A program made the position numbers and the translations under genes. This document shows, one piece after another, positions 1 through 6,859 of a DNA stretch of 33,321 nucleotides. Numbering within the stretch: the first letter of the stretch is position 1; each line of letters begins with the position of its first letter. Origin of the DNA: an uncultured Bacteroidales bacterium (lineage in GTDB: Bacteria > Bacteroidota > Bacteroidia > Bacteroidales > Paludibacteraceae); contig CACYGT010000016.1 of the NCBI GenBank assembly GCA_902774075.1, positions 1 to 33,321 of the forward strand, written 5' to 3'. The notes under the pieces are model-generated. The model saw only the letters and a program-made list of their open reading frames with translations, was not told where the DNA came from and made no database searches.

Positions 1-319
1 CGCGGACGTGAAAATACGTATAACCGACACCTAAACCGTCATCGCTCGTCACCACCAGTGACGGGCTGGAACTCAATAGGTACGGTAAGTTCTGACCGGA
101 GTTATCGCGGTTCAGTTCTTCGTGTTTGATCTCCTGTTTGCTGACTGTCGTCTGCACAACAGGCGCACTCACTACCACATCGGCTATCTGTCGGCCGATG
201 ATGGTTAGCGTGTCCTCTTCGTACGGATCGGAATTAGTCACTTGCGCACTCGCGTGCGCGTTCATTAGAAATACGCATGCGCATAGGCATGCAATACGGA
301 TAGAAAGGTTTTTTCTCAT
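1..319 (-). CDS. TonB-dependent receptor, N-terminal part (probable thiamine-compound importer)
   Basis: Only the first 106 residues lie in the window; the gene runs off the left edge. It starts with a signal peptide (MRKNLSIRIACLCACVF, cleavage probably after HASA near residue 25). This is followed by a TonB-box-like acidic stretch and the start of a plug domain. Segments such as LPYLLSSSPSLVVTSDDG and GVGYTYFHVR fit the plug domains of Bacteroidota receptors. Such proteins import scarce substrates across the outer membrane using TonB-ExbBD energy. The substrate is inferred from the TPP riboswitch directly upstream: thiamine or a precursor, as for the riboswitch-controlled OMthi receptor of Bacteroides thetaiotaomicron. 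An in-frame ATG at 334 lies inside the conserved riboswitch core, so the ATG at 319 is preferred. Confidence 0.88.
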   Translation of the reverse strand, partial: MRKNLSIRIACLCACVFLMNAHASAQVTNSDPYEEDTLTIIGRQIADVVVSAPVVQTTVSKQEIKHEELNRDNSGQNLPYLLSSSPSLVVTSDDGLGVGYTYFHVR

Positions 320-396
320 TTTCTTTGACGGCATTACCCGCCCAAGTTCAACGGGTGTAATCTCAGTAATCGCTAGAGCGAAAACACCCCGAATGA
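316..396 (-). promoter_or_regulatory. TPP riboswitch (THI element) controlling the TonB receptor
   Basis: Read on the minus strand, the segment carries the conserved thi-box words in order: CGGGGTGT, CTGAGATTACACCCG, TTGAACTTGGG, then GGTAATGCCGTCAAAG. Helix P2 can form from GGGTGT with ACACCC and P3 from TCGCT with AGCGA. P1 pairs TCATT (396-392) with AATGA (320-316). The 3' P1 strand contains the ATG of the receptor at 319-317, so ligand-stabilised folding would hide the start codon itself. No terminator hairpin follows, so control is probably translational, with TPP switching the receptor off. Confidence 0.93.
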
Positions 397-409
397 TTAA
401 TACTGTTTA

Positions 410-1174
410 TTAGAAGCGGTAGCAGAAACTTGCGAACCAGCCCCACTCCGACATGTTCTGGCCTGCCTGTTTCGGATTCTTGACAAGGTTGTTCAGTCCG
501 AAGTCATAGCCGGCCTGCAGACGGTACTTGTCCCACTCCAGACCACCGCCCAGACCCCACTGGATATTGGCGCGCACCAACTCATCCGCCATGCGGTCAT
601 AGGGCTCCGTAGGTACGCCTTCTGATTTCAACCACGTCTCAACACCCTCGCTCAGGTGTTTCTGCAAGTAGTCGTTCTCCGCCAGACCGATATGTAACTG
701 CGGACCGGTGAAGAAGAACAGACTCAGTTTCTTCCAAATAGGAATCGTGTAGTATGCACGCACAGGAACCGTCAGGTTATGCTCCAACACACGGTGCGTG
801 ATATATTCCGTCTGCGTGGAAGGGACATCTACCGAGCGCCAGTGTTGGTCGCTCACGCCATAGGCCATCGTATAATACAAACCGGTCTGCAGCGCGAAAT
901 GAATCGGCAGATTAAACGTGAACGTCGCACCTAAGCGAATACCATGCAGGTACATGTTTCGGAAGCTCAGATCGTAGTTGCGCTGCCAATGCTGCACATA
1001 TCCCGCCTCAATGCGATAATCCACACTAAACACATATTTCTCCTTCTCCGGTTTACGTGTCGGATCAAAGAACGTGTTATCCGCTATCTGGTACGCAGGC
1101 TTCGTGCTCTCATCTGCCGCCCAAACCCCTGCACTCAGTACCAACAAAAGTACTATGTATCCTATTCGTTTCAT
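410..1174 (-). CDS. Small outer-membrane beta-barrel protein
   Basis: A 254-residue protein with a clear signal peptide (MKRIGYIVLLLVLSAGVWA, then ADES). The mature part has alternating polar and aromatic strands and ends in an aromatic residue (WGWFASFCYRF), typical of outer-membrane barrels. The reading frame is open upstream to 1396, but the promoter at 1184-1215 and the signal peptide fix the start at 1174. The motif WGLGGGLEW followed by QAGYDFGLNNL is closely mirrored in the barrel protein at 10613-11353 (WGLGAGFQY, RGGYDFGLINP), so the two look like paralogues. No function can be assigned; PorT-like or OmpA-like beta-barrel families are the likely home. It lies 75-90 nt upstream of the riboswitch and receptor and may be cotranscribed with them. 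Confidence 0.8.
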   Translation of the reverse strand: MKRIGYIVLLLVLSAGVWAADESTKPAYQIADNTFFDPTRKPEKEKYVFSVDYRIEAGYVQHWQRNYDLSFRNMYLHGIRLGATFTFNLPIHFALQTGLYYTMAYGVSDQHWRSVDVPSTQTEYITHRVLEHNLTVPVRAYYTIPIWKKLSLFFFTGPQLHIGLAENDYLQKHLSEGVETWLKSEGVPTEPYDRMADELVRANIQWGLGGGLEWDKYRLQAGYDFGLNNLVKNPKQAGQNMSEWGWFASFCYRF

Positions 1175-1183
1175 AAATCCGGT

Positions 1184-1215
1184 ACAAAAGTACTGCTTTT
1201 TTTTGACATGTGCAA
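1184..1215 (-). promoter_or_regulatory. Bacteroidota -33/-7 promoter for the beta-barrel gene
   Basis: The -7 element TACTTTTGT is at 1192-1184 and the -33 TTG at 1215-1213, with a 20-nt spacer. Predicted transcription starts near 1179, only about five bases before the ATG at 1174. Confidence 0.75.
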
Positions 1216-1250
1216 GATTTTTAGCAATTATCTTATTTTTTCCTCTTTTA

Positions 1251-1282
1251 TTTGCATATCTCATTTTTTTGTTGTAATTTTG
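1251..1282 (+). promoter_or_regulatory. Bacteroidota -33/-7 promoter for psuK-psuG
   Basis: TTTG at 1251-1254, a 20-nt spacer, then TAATTTTG at 1275-1282. The predicted start near 1288 rules out the upstream in-frame codon at 1293 as an efficient start and supports the ATG at 1311. Confidence 0.8.
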
Positions 1283-1310
1283 CAGCGCAAAATTGTTGAA
1301 CGGACTTATC

Positions 1311-2207
1311 ATGGAAACACTCATCTCAGTTATTGGAGGCGCGAATGTCGATTTGCTGGCTACCCTCAATGACGCTTTCATCGCGGCGGACTCCAACCCC
1401 GGACATATCGAAGTGGGCTACGGCGGTGTGGCGCGTAACATCGCGCATAACCTCTCGCTGCTCGGTACCCGCCCCCAACTACTTACCGTCTTCGGTGGCG
1501 ACCTCTTCGGCGGCCTGCTCCACGACTACTGCAAGCAACAGGGCATCGATGTCCATCTGTCCGAACGCGAGTCCTCTCTCCGCTCCGGCATCTATCTCTG
1601 CCTAAACAACCACGGAGGTGAGATGATCGCGGCCGTAGCAGACACCGAGGCTATCCGCGCTATCACGCCCGAATGGCTCGCCAAACGGATCGGGGAGATC
1701 AACCTGTCCGAGTATATCATTGCGGACACGAACGTAAGCGAAGACGGTATCCGCTATCTGATGGAGAATGTGACGGCACCGCTGTTCATCGATGGCGTCA
1801 GTTCGACCAAGGCTCACCGGGTTGTCAATGCCCTGCGCAAGGCCAAGTTGCCCTATCTGCACACCCTCAAACTCAACCTCAAAGAGGCCTTGTCAGTCAC
1901 CAAAGCGGCGACTTACGCCGAGGCGGCACAACAGCTGCTTAACCTTGGTGTGGCACACGTCTATATCACCCTCAGCGCAGACGGCGTCTATTGCCGCAAC
2001 GCCGCCGAAGAATGGCTCTACCCTGCCCTGCCGGGAGACATCGTCAACACCACCGGCGCCGGAGACGCGTTCCTTGCCGGCGTCGTCTATGCGCACGCCA
2101 AAGGTATCGATTTCCCGCAGACCGCCCAGTATGGCCTCATGGCAGCACGCGCCACTCTCCAGAGTCCAAAAGCAGTCAATCCCGACATCGCAAATATCCT
2201 TTTGTAA
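1311..2207 (+). CDS. psuK: PfkB-family sugar kinase, probable pseudouridine kinase
   Basis: A 298-residue PfkB/ribokinase-fold kinase expected to phosphorylate pseudouridine to pseudouridine 5'-phosphate with ATP. The N-terminus ISVIGGANVDLLA is the usual PfkB first strand with the substrate-binding Asp. GYGGVARNIAHNLSLLG is the PfkB signature 1 region. Near the C-terminus, NTTGAGDAFLAGVVYA carries the anion hole and catalytic Asp of signature 2 (DTxGAGD-like). The narrower call of pseudouridine kinase rests on psuG starting 22 nt downstream, an arrangement typical of psuK-psuG operons. The start was chosen from the promoter at 1251-1282. A short TTTGAA heptad repeat fills the gap to psuG. 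Confidence 0.88.
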   Translation: METLISVIGGANVDLLATLNDAFIAADSNPGHIEVGYGGVARNIAHNLSLLGTRPQLLTVFGGDLFGGLLHDYCKQQGIDVHLSERESSLRSGIYLCLNNHGGEMIAAVADTEAIRAITPEWLAKRIGEINLSEYIIADTNVSEDGIRYLMENVTAPLFIDGVSSTKAHRVVNALRKAKLPYLHTLKLNLKEALSVTKAATYAEAAQQLLNLGVAHVYITLSADGVYCRNAAEEWLYPALPGDIVNTTGAGDAFLAGVVYAHAKGIDFPQTAQYGLMAARATLQSPKAVNPDIANILL

Positions 2208-2229
2208 ATTTGAAATCATAAATTTGAAA
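2206..2229 (+). repeat. Heptad (7-nt) tandem array, psuK-psuG gap
   Basis: ATTTGAA, ATCATAA, ATTTGAA follow the psuK stop with a 7-nt period and fill the gap to the psuG start. It is the opposite orientation of the TCTCAAA-type arrays found elsewhere. Confidence 0.6.
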
Positions 2230-3143
2230 TGAATAAATATCTATCTATATCTACTGAAGTGCAAGAAGCACTCAAGGCCGGCAAGCCGGTTGTGGCTCTC
2301 GAATCGACTATTATCTCGCACGGAATGCCGTATCCGCAGAACGTAGAGACAGCCCTCAAAGTAGAGCAGACGATCCGCGACAACGGCGCTGTGCCGGCTA
2401 CAATAGCCATCATCAGCGGACAACTCAAAGCAGGCTGTACCCCCGAAGAGATCGAGTACCTCGGTAAGAAAGGCCAAGCGGTCATCAAGGCTTCGCGCCG
2501 CGACCTGCCGGTACTTATCGCCCGCAAGGAAGATGGCGCTACCACTGTCACCACAACCATGATCATCGCCGCGCTGGCCGGCATCAAGGTCTTTGCCACC
2601 GGCGGTATCGGCGGTGTACACCGAGGTGCCCAACAGACTTTCGATATCTCCGCCGACCTCGAGGAACTCGCACAGACACCTGTTATGGTCATTTGTGCCG
2701 GCGCCAAATCGATCCTGGACCTCGGCCTCACGCTCGAATATCTGGAGACCAAGGGTGTACCTGTCATCGGCTATCAGACCGACGAACTGCCGGCGTTCTA
2801 TACCCGTCACAGCGGCTTTGGTGTGGACTATCGCATTGACACGCCCGAAGAACTCGCCGCGGCCTTCCAAGCCAAACTGGACTGCGGACTCAAAGGCGGC
2901 ATGTTAGTCACCAACCCGATTCCCGAGCAGTACTCGATGCCCAAAGAGGTCATTGATGCCGCTATCTCCCAAGCCCTCGAAGAGATGGACAAAGCCGGAA
3001 TCCACGGCAAACAGTGTACGCCGTTCCTGCTCGCTAAGGTCAAAGACCTGACCGGTGGTGAAAGCCTGGCTTCGAATATCCAATTAGTTCTTAATAACGC
3101 CCGCCTTGCGGCACAAACAGCAAAAGCCCTATGCGAAAAGTAA
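2229..3143 (+). CDS. psuG: Pseudouridine-5'-phosphate glycosidase
   Basis: A 304-residue, full-length member of the PsuG (IndA-like) family. It reversibly splits pseudouridine 5'-phosphate into uracil and ribose 5-phosphate by breaking a C-C glycosidic bond. Family hallmarks are ALESTIISHGMPYPQN near residues 23-38, NGAVPATIAI near 53-62, RRDLPVL near 90, TTVTTTMIIAA, and FATGGIGGVHRGAQ near 120-134. It acts directly after the kinase encoded upstream, so the pair forms a short cytoplasmic salvage route for pseudouridine from RNA turnover. Its last 13 nt overlap the start of the downstream nucleotidase-domain lipoprotein, which implies translational coupling. Confidence 0.96.
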   Translation: MNKYLSISTEVQEALKAGKPVVALESTIISHGMPYPQNVETALKVEQTIRDNGAVPATIAIISGQLKAGCTPEEIEYLGKKGQAVIKASRRDLPVLIARKEDGATTVTTTMIIAALAGIKVFATGGIGGVHRGAQQTFDISADLEELAQTPVMVICAGAKSILDLGLTLEYLETKGVPVIGYQTDELPAFYTRHSGFGVDYRIDTPEELAAAFQAKLDCGLKGGMLVTNPIPEQYSMPKEVIDAAISQALEEMDKAGIHGKQCTPFLLAKVKDLTGGESLASNIQLVLNNARLAAQTAKALCEK

Positions 3144-3868
3144 TCCTCCTTGCTCTTTGTTCCTTGTTCCTTCTGTCTGCTTGTCATAAGCAGGTAAAAG
3201 TTACTTCCGTCACCACCGAAGCCATTCCCGTCAATGCCTCCGAAGATGCTATTCAGGATCGGGACTACCTGGCTCAGTTAGCGCCTATAAAAGCCCATCT
3301 GGAGCAAGAGATGAATGTGCAGATCGGTTATGCGCCGGAAGACATGTGGGTGGCTGACCCGGAGTGTCCGATGCTCAACTGGGCGACCGATGCCCTCTGG
3401 GAGGCAGCCAAGAAAGCCTATGACGGTCGTGTGGATATAGCGATCGTGAATATGGGCGGAATGCGCTGTGCATGGCCTGCCGGACCGATCACGAAAGGAA
3501 ACGTGTTCGAACTGATGCCGTTCGATAATCGGCTCGTCATCCTCACCCTCAAGGGCGAAGATATCCTGGCGCTCTGCGAGTCGTTCGCGCGATATGGCGG
3601 ACAAGGTGTGGCCGGCATGCGTGTCACCGTCATTGACGGCCGCTTGGCAGACGTCCAGATAGGCGGCAAGCCGGTGAACCCCAAGTTACACTACACGGTG
3701 GCGACCAGCGACTACCTGGCCGGCGGAACAGACCACATGGACGCTCTGACACGTTATGTGGACTACTGGAATAGCGATTTGTTAATTCGAGAATTATACC
3801 TTGAGGCCGTCCAGACGCAGGACACTATCCGCGCCAGCGTTGATGGACGCATGACAATGAAGCCATAA
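3131..3868 (+). CDS. Lipoprotein with 5'-nucleotidase C-terminal domain
   Basis: A 245-residue protein starting with a lipoprotein signal (MRKVILLALCSLFLLSAC, lipid-modified Cys18). The rest matches the substrate-recognition domain of UshA-type 5'-nucleotidases. Visible motifs are VDIAIVNMGGMR (the NxGGxR base-binding region), ITKGNVFELMPFDNRLV, and YTVATSDYLAGGTDHMDAL. The metallophosphoesterase half is absent. In Bacteroidota the two halves are often separate neighbouring genes, but no partner is seen here, so activity would need one elsewhere. Its overlap with psuG suggests a role in nucleotide or nucleoside acquisition at the envelope feeding PsuK-PsuG; this is inference. The 3' end overlaps the end of the convergent broken ldcA by 75 bp. 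Confidence 0.85.
   Translation: MRKVILLALCSLFLLSACHKQVKVTSVTTEAIPVNASEDAIQDRDYLAQLAPIKAHLEQEMNVQIGYAPEDMWVADPECPMLNWATDALWEAAKKAYDGRVDIAIVNMGGMRCAWPAGPITKGNVFELMPFDNRLVILTLKGEDILALCESFARYGGQGVAGMRVTVIDGRLADVQIGGKPVNPKLHYTVATSDYLAGGTDHMDALTRYVDYWNSDLLIRELYLEAVQTQDTIRASVDGRMTMKP
3147..3180 (+). repeat. Possible heptad array inside a lipoprotein signal peptide
   Basis: TTGCTCT, TTGTTCC, TTGTTCC, TTCTGTC follow each other with a 7-nt period and encode the hydrophobic core of the signal peptide (LALCSLFLLSA). Low-complexity leucine codons alone could produce this. Confidence 0.35.
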
Positions 3869-4563
3869 AGGCAGGTTGTGCTCCACATGGCCGAAAGGAG
3901 CATCGAAATATACGGGGTAGGTGTAATCAGCGACTGCCTCGTATATTGTTTCATAGACCGACTGTTGCATCAACGGATCGTCTTCACAGTCCGTAAACTG
4001 CCCTACCACAAGCCCGCTCAGATGAGCCAGAACACCGCTCATCTTCAGGTTACGAATCATCCGGTCAATATGATAATGCCGTTCTCCGATATCTTCAATA
4101 AGCAGGATCGGGAACTGATAACTGAGCTTGGATAAACCGAACGGTGTTCCTTGCAAGCCATACAGTACGCTTAGATTGCCACCTACTACCACGCCACAAG
4201 CCTTGCCCGGTCTGTTAAGAGGATGGGCCGGCAAGGTATATGCGAGCGGTTCACCCGCCAAGGCTTTACGTAAAGCTTGTATCGGCTCACTCTCTTCCGG
4301 CAAGGTCGCTATATGCTTGCACATGATACCGTGCAGCGACGGCTGACCGCATATACCGCTCCACTGATGCAGGGCGGTGATATCGCTGAATCCGACAGGT
4401 CCGCCAAGCGATCTTCGTCTCGGCCGGCAAAACGTCCCCACACATCTCGCGCGTGCGCTCCTTCGCTCACGGTATAGCCCCATGAACGCAAGCGAGCCAT
4501 TGCCCCATCGATATAAGACGGGTCAATGGCTCCTGAGGGAGATATGATACGTATCTCTTTCAA
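3794..4563 (-). pseudogene. ldcA: LD-carboxypeptidase (S66, LdcA-like), broken by internal deletion and frameshift
   Basis: Two reading frames together encode one S66 peptidase. The N-terminal frame from 4563 reads MKEIRIISPSGAIDPSYID through GRFAGRDEDRLADL. The C-terminal frame resumes at VGFSDITALHQ and contains VVVGGNLSVL, LLIEDIGERHYHIDRM (catalytic Glu region) and FGHVEHNLPLW (catalytic His region). Intact relatives have roughly 40-45 residues between RLADL and the GFSDIT motif, including the RGGYG segment with the nucleophilic serine. Here they are joined directly near 4395-4405, with a frame change. The family trims muropeptides in peptidoglycan recycling, but this copy cannot make a working enzyme. 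An assembly or sequencing deletion remains possible. The 3' end overlaps the convergent nucleotidase gene. Confidence 0.85.
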
Positions 4564-4580
4564 CGTTCAATAGTTCTGCA

Positions 4581-5765
4581 TCACATCTTCGGTGCACCTT
4601 CGCGCAACACGCGAGCGATGATCTCTACGGCCTCGTCAATAACCGGCTCCGTATGAGTAGCCATCAGCGTAGTACGCAGCAAGCACTCACCTTCTACGCA
4701 CGCCGGCGCAATAACCGGGTTGACATAAACGCCTTCCTCGAACATCTTCTTACCGAAATACAGGGTATCCAGGGTCTTGTACGTGAAGATAGGAACGATA
4801 GGCGTCGGTGCCTCGATGATACGTACACCGTTTGCCAGCAGTTGCTTCTGGAAATACTTGGCAATGTTCATCAGACGCGTCGGACGCTCCGGATCGAGGA
4901 TGAGCTGATGCAAAGCCTCAAGCGCTGTAGCGGCCGAACACGGGGTGATAGAAGCGGAGAAGATGAACGGACGACTCACGTGACGCAGCCAATCGGCTAC
5001 GCGGTGCGAAGTCAGCATACAACCGCCGATAGAAGCCAACGATTTCGAGAAAGTCAACATCGTGATATCCACTTTGTCGGTCAGACCGAAGTGAGCGGCT
5101 GTACCGCGACCACCCGGGCCCAGAACACCGAAACCGTGCGCATCGTCCACCATCACACGTGCACCGTATTTCTCGGCCAACGCGCAGATCTCCGGCAATT
5201 TACAGATATCGCCGCGCATGGAGAACACACCATCGGTAATAATGAGCTTACCTGCCTCCGAAGGAATAGACTTCAACTGACGCTCCAGGTCGAGCATATC
5301 CGAGTGACGATAACGCAACACCTTGGCATAACTCAGACGGCAAGCGTCATAGATAGAAGCGTGGTTCTCACGGTCGTTAAGGATATAATCATCCTTACCG
5401 GCAATGGCCGAGATAATGGCTAAGTTGGTTTGGAAACCCGTCGAAACGGTCATACACTCCTCGTAACCCGTAAATTCCGCGATCTCTTTCTCCAACTGCA
5501 GGTGCAGGTCGAGTGTGCCGTTCAGAAAACGACTACCGCTCACACCTGTACCGTATTTGTCTAATGCTGCATGACCCGCTTTGATGACCGCTTCGTTCTC
5601 CGTGAATCCCAGGTAGTTGTTACTACCCAACATGATCACACGGTGGTTCTCCATCTGCACTACCGGTGCCTGACGGCTCTCCAACTCATGGAAATACGGG
5701 TAGATGCCGAGCTTACGAACCTGCTTTAGCGTCTCAAAATGGTCACATTTTTCGAATAGATCCAT
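4581..5765 (-). CDS. spt: Serine palmitoyltransferase (PLP-dependent alpha-oxoamine synthase)
   Basis: A 394-residue fold-type I PLP enzyme of the alpha-oxoamine synthase family, full length. It is expected to condense L-serine with a long-chain acyl-CoA to 3-ketosphinganine, the first step of sphingolipid synthesis, a Bacteroidota hallmark. MLGSNNYLGF is near 45, TGVSGSRFLNG near 73, DRENHASIYD near 131 (ring-stacking His135), VDDAHGFG at 206-213, and TFSKSLASIGG carries the Schiff-base Lys241. The TFSKS version, rather than the TxxKA type of glycine C-acetyltransferase, favours serine palmitoyltransferase; Kbl or BioF are the alternatives. It follows mdh after a 30-nt gap filled by a GGTTAA repeat and probably shares the mdh promoter. 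Confidence 0.88.
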   Translation of the reverse strand: MDLFEKCDHFETLKQVRKLGIYPYFHELESRQAPVVQMENHRVIMLGSNNYLGFTENEAVIKAGHAALDKYGTGVSGSRFLNGTLDLHLQLEKEIAEFTGYEECMTVSTGFQTNLAIISAIAGKDDYILNDRENHASIYDACRLSYAKVLRYRHSDMLDLERQLKSIPSEAGKLIITDGVFSMRGDICKLPEICALAEKYGARVMVDDAHGFGVLGPGGRGTAAHFGLTDKVDITMLTFSKSLASIGGCMLTSHRVADWLRHVSRPFIFSASITPCSAATALEALHQLILDPERPTRLMNIAKYFQKQLLANGVRIIEAPTPIVPIFTYKTLDTLYFGKKMFEEGVYVNPVIAPACVEGECLLRTTLMATHTEPVIDEAVEIIARVLREGAPKM

Positions 5766-5768
5766 ATG

Positions 5769-5800
5769 AATGGTTAAATGGTTAACGGTTAATGGTTAAA
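5769..5800 (+). repeat. GGTTAA-type tandem array, mdh-spt gap
   Basis: Four copies of TGGTTAA/CGGTTAA with a 7-8-nt period fill the gap between the two genes and run into the mdh stop codon. It differs in word from the TCTCAAA arrays but has the same unit length and placement. Confidence 0.7.
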
Positions 5801-6737
5801 GAACGTTGAGTTCTTTCAGGATAGCGGTGGTCTTACGAACAGCTGCCTCAGACTCGTGCAGTTTAGCGCGCTCTTCGTCGCTGATGTTCAGCTCCAGGAT
5901 CTTCTCGATACCGTTCTTACCGATGATACACGGTACACCGATCGTGATATCCTTCATGCCATACTCGCCTTCGAGGGCTGCAGAGCAAGGAATCATCTTC
6001 TTCTGGTCCTTAATAATCGCCTCTGCTACCGATGCAGCAGCTGCACCCGGAGCCATCCAAGCGCTTGTTCCAAGCAGACCGGTCAGTGTAGCACCGCCTA
6101 CCATCGTGCTCTTCACTACGTTCTCCAGCTCTTCCTCGCTGAGGAACTCGCGAACGTTGATACCTTTGTAGGTCGTGAAGCTCGTCAACGGAATCATCGT
6201 CGTGTCACCATGGCCACCAATTACGAAACCGTCTACGTCGTTAGCGTTGCACTTGAGAGCCTGGCTCAGGAAGTATTTCAGACGTGCGCTATCCAATGCG
6301 CCACCCATACCGATCACGCGGTTACGCGGCAGACCGAGTGCGTGCAAAGTCAGATAAGCCATCGTATCCATCGGGTTGGAAACCACAACAAGGATAGCAT
6401 TCGGGCTGTACTTCAATACCTGGTCGCAAACGCTCTTTACGATACCTGCGTTCACACCGATCAGTTCCTCGCGGGTCATACCCGGCTTACGGGGCAGACC
6501 GGAAGTGATGATCACTACGTCAGAACCAGCGGTCTTGCTGTAGTCATTCGTCACACCCTCCACCACGGTGTCAAAGCCCATCAACTGAGCCGTTTGCATG
6601 ATATCCATGGCTTTACCTTCAGCAAAACCCTCTTTGATATCAATAAGACATACTTCGTTAGCCACCTCATTTACGGCCAACACATTCGCGCAAGTAGCAC
6701 CTACGTTTCCTGCGCCTACAACGGTTACTTTGCTCAT
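5796..6737 (-). CDS. mdh: Malate dehydrogenase
   Basis: A 313-residue NAD-dependent malate dehydrogenase of the LDH-like bacterial type. It interconverts malate and oxaloacetate, which in anaerobic Bacteroidales serves mainly the reductive branch to fumarate and succinate. GAGNVG at 8-13 is the Rossmann dinucleotide loop and Asp33 fits the NAD ribose-binding position. The mobile-loop arginines are in LPRKPGMTREE (Arg83, Arg89) rather than the Gln of lactate dehydrogenase, which supports malate. Asn121, Arg152 and the catalytic His176 in GGHGDTT are present. It has its own promoter at 6801-6832, with a 5' leader of about 59 nt and no obvious Shine-Dalgarno. Confidence 0.97.
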   Translation of the reverse strand: MSKVTVVGAGNVGATCANVLAVNEVANEVCLIDIKEGFAEGKAMDIMQTAQLMGFDTVVEGVTNDYSKTAGSDVVIITSGLPRKPGMTREELIGVNAGIVKSVCDQVLKYSPNAILVVVSNPMDTMAYLTLHALGLPRNRVIGMGGALDSARLKYFLSQALKCNANDVDGFVIGGHGDTTMIPLTSFTTYKGINVREFLSEEELENVVKSTMVGGATLTGLLGTSAWMAPGAAAASVAEAIIKDQKKMIPCSAALEGEYGMKDITIGVPCIIGKNGIEKILELNISDEERAKLHESEAAVRKTTAILKELNVL

Positions 6738-6800
6738 AATTTAATATATTTTTATCAATTATTATTCGTTTTGATTTTTTACATTCTATGTAAAAAGCTT

Positions 6801-6832
6801 GCAAAGTTACAACTTTTTCTGCATATATGCAA
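6801..6832 (-). promoter_or_regulatory. mdh promoter with GCATATATGC palindrome at -33
   Basis: TAACTTTGC at 6809-6801 and TTG at 6832-6830, separated by 20 nt. The perfect 10-bp palindrome GCATATATGC (6821-6830) starts within the -33 element. Confidence 0.8.
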
Positions 6833-6859
6833 GCAAATGTCAATTTTTACACATTTTTT

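Noticed and set aside
332..334. Upstream in-frame ATG for the TonB receptor
   Set aside because: It lies in the conserved TAATGCCG core of the riboswitch and is not expected to be a start codon.
1175..1396. N-terminal extension of the barrel protein
   Set aside because: The extension covers the promoter and the start of psuK, and a proper signal peptide begins at 1174.
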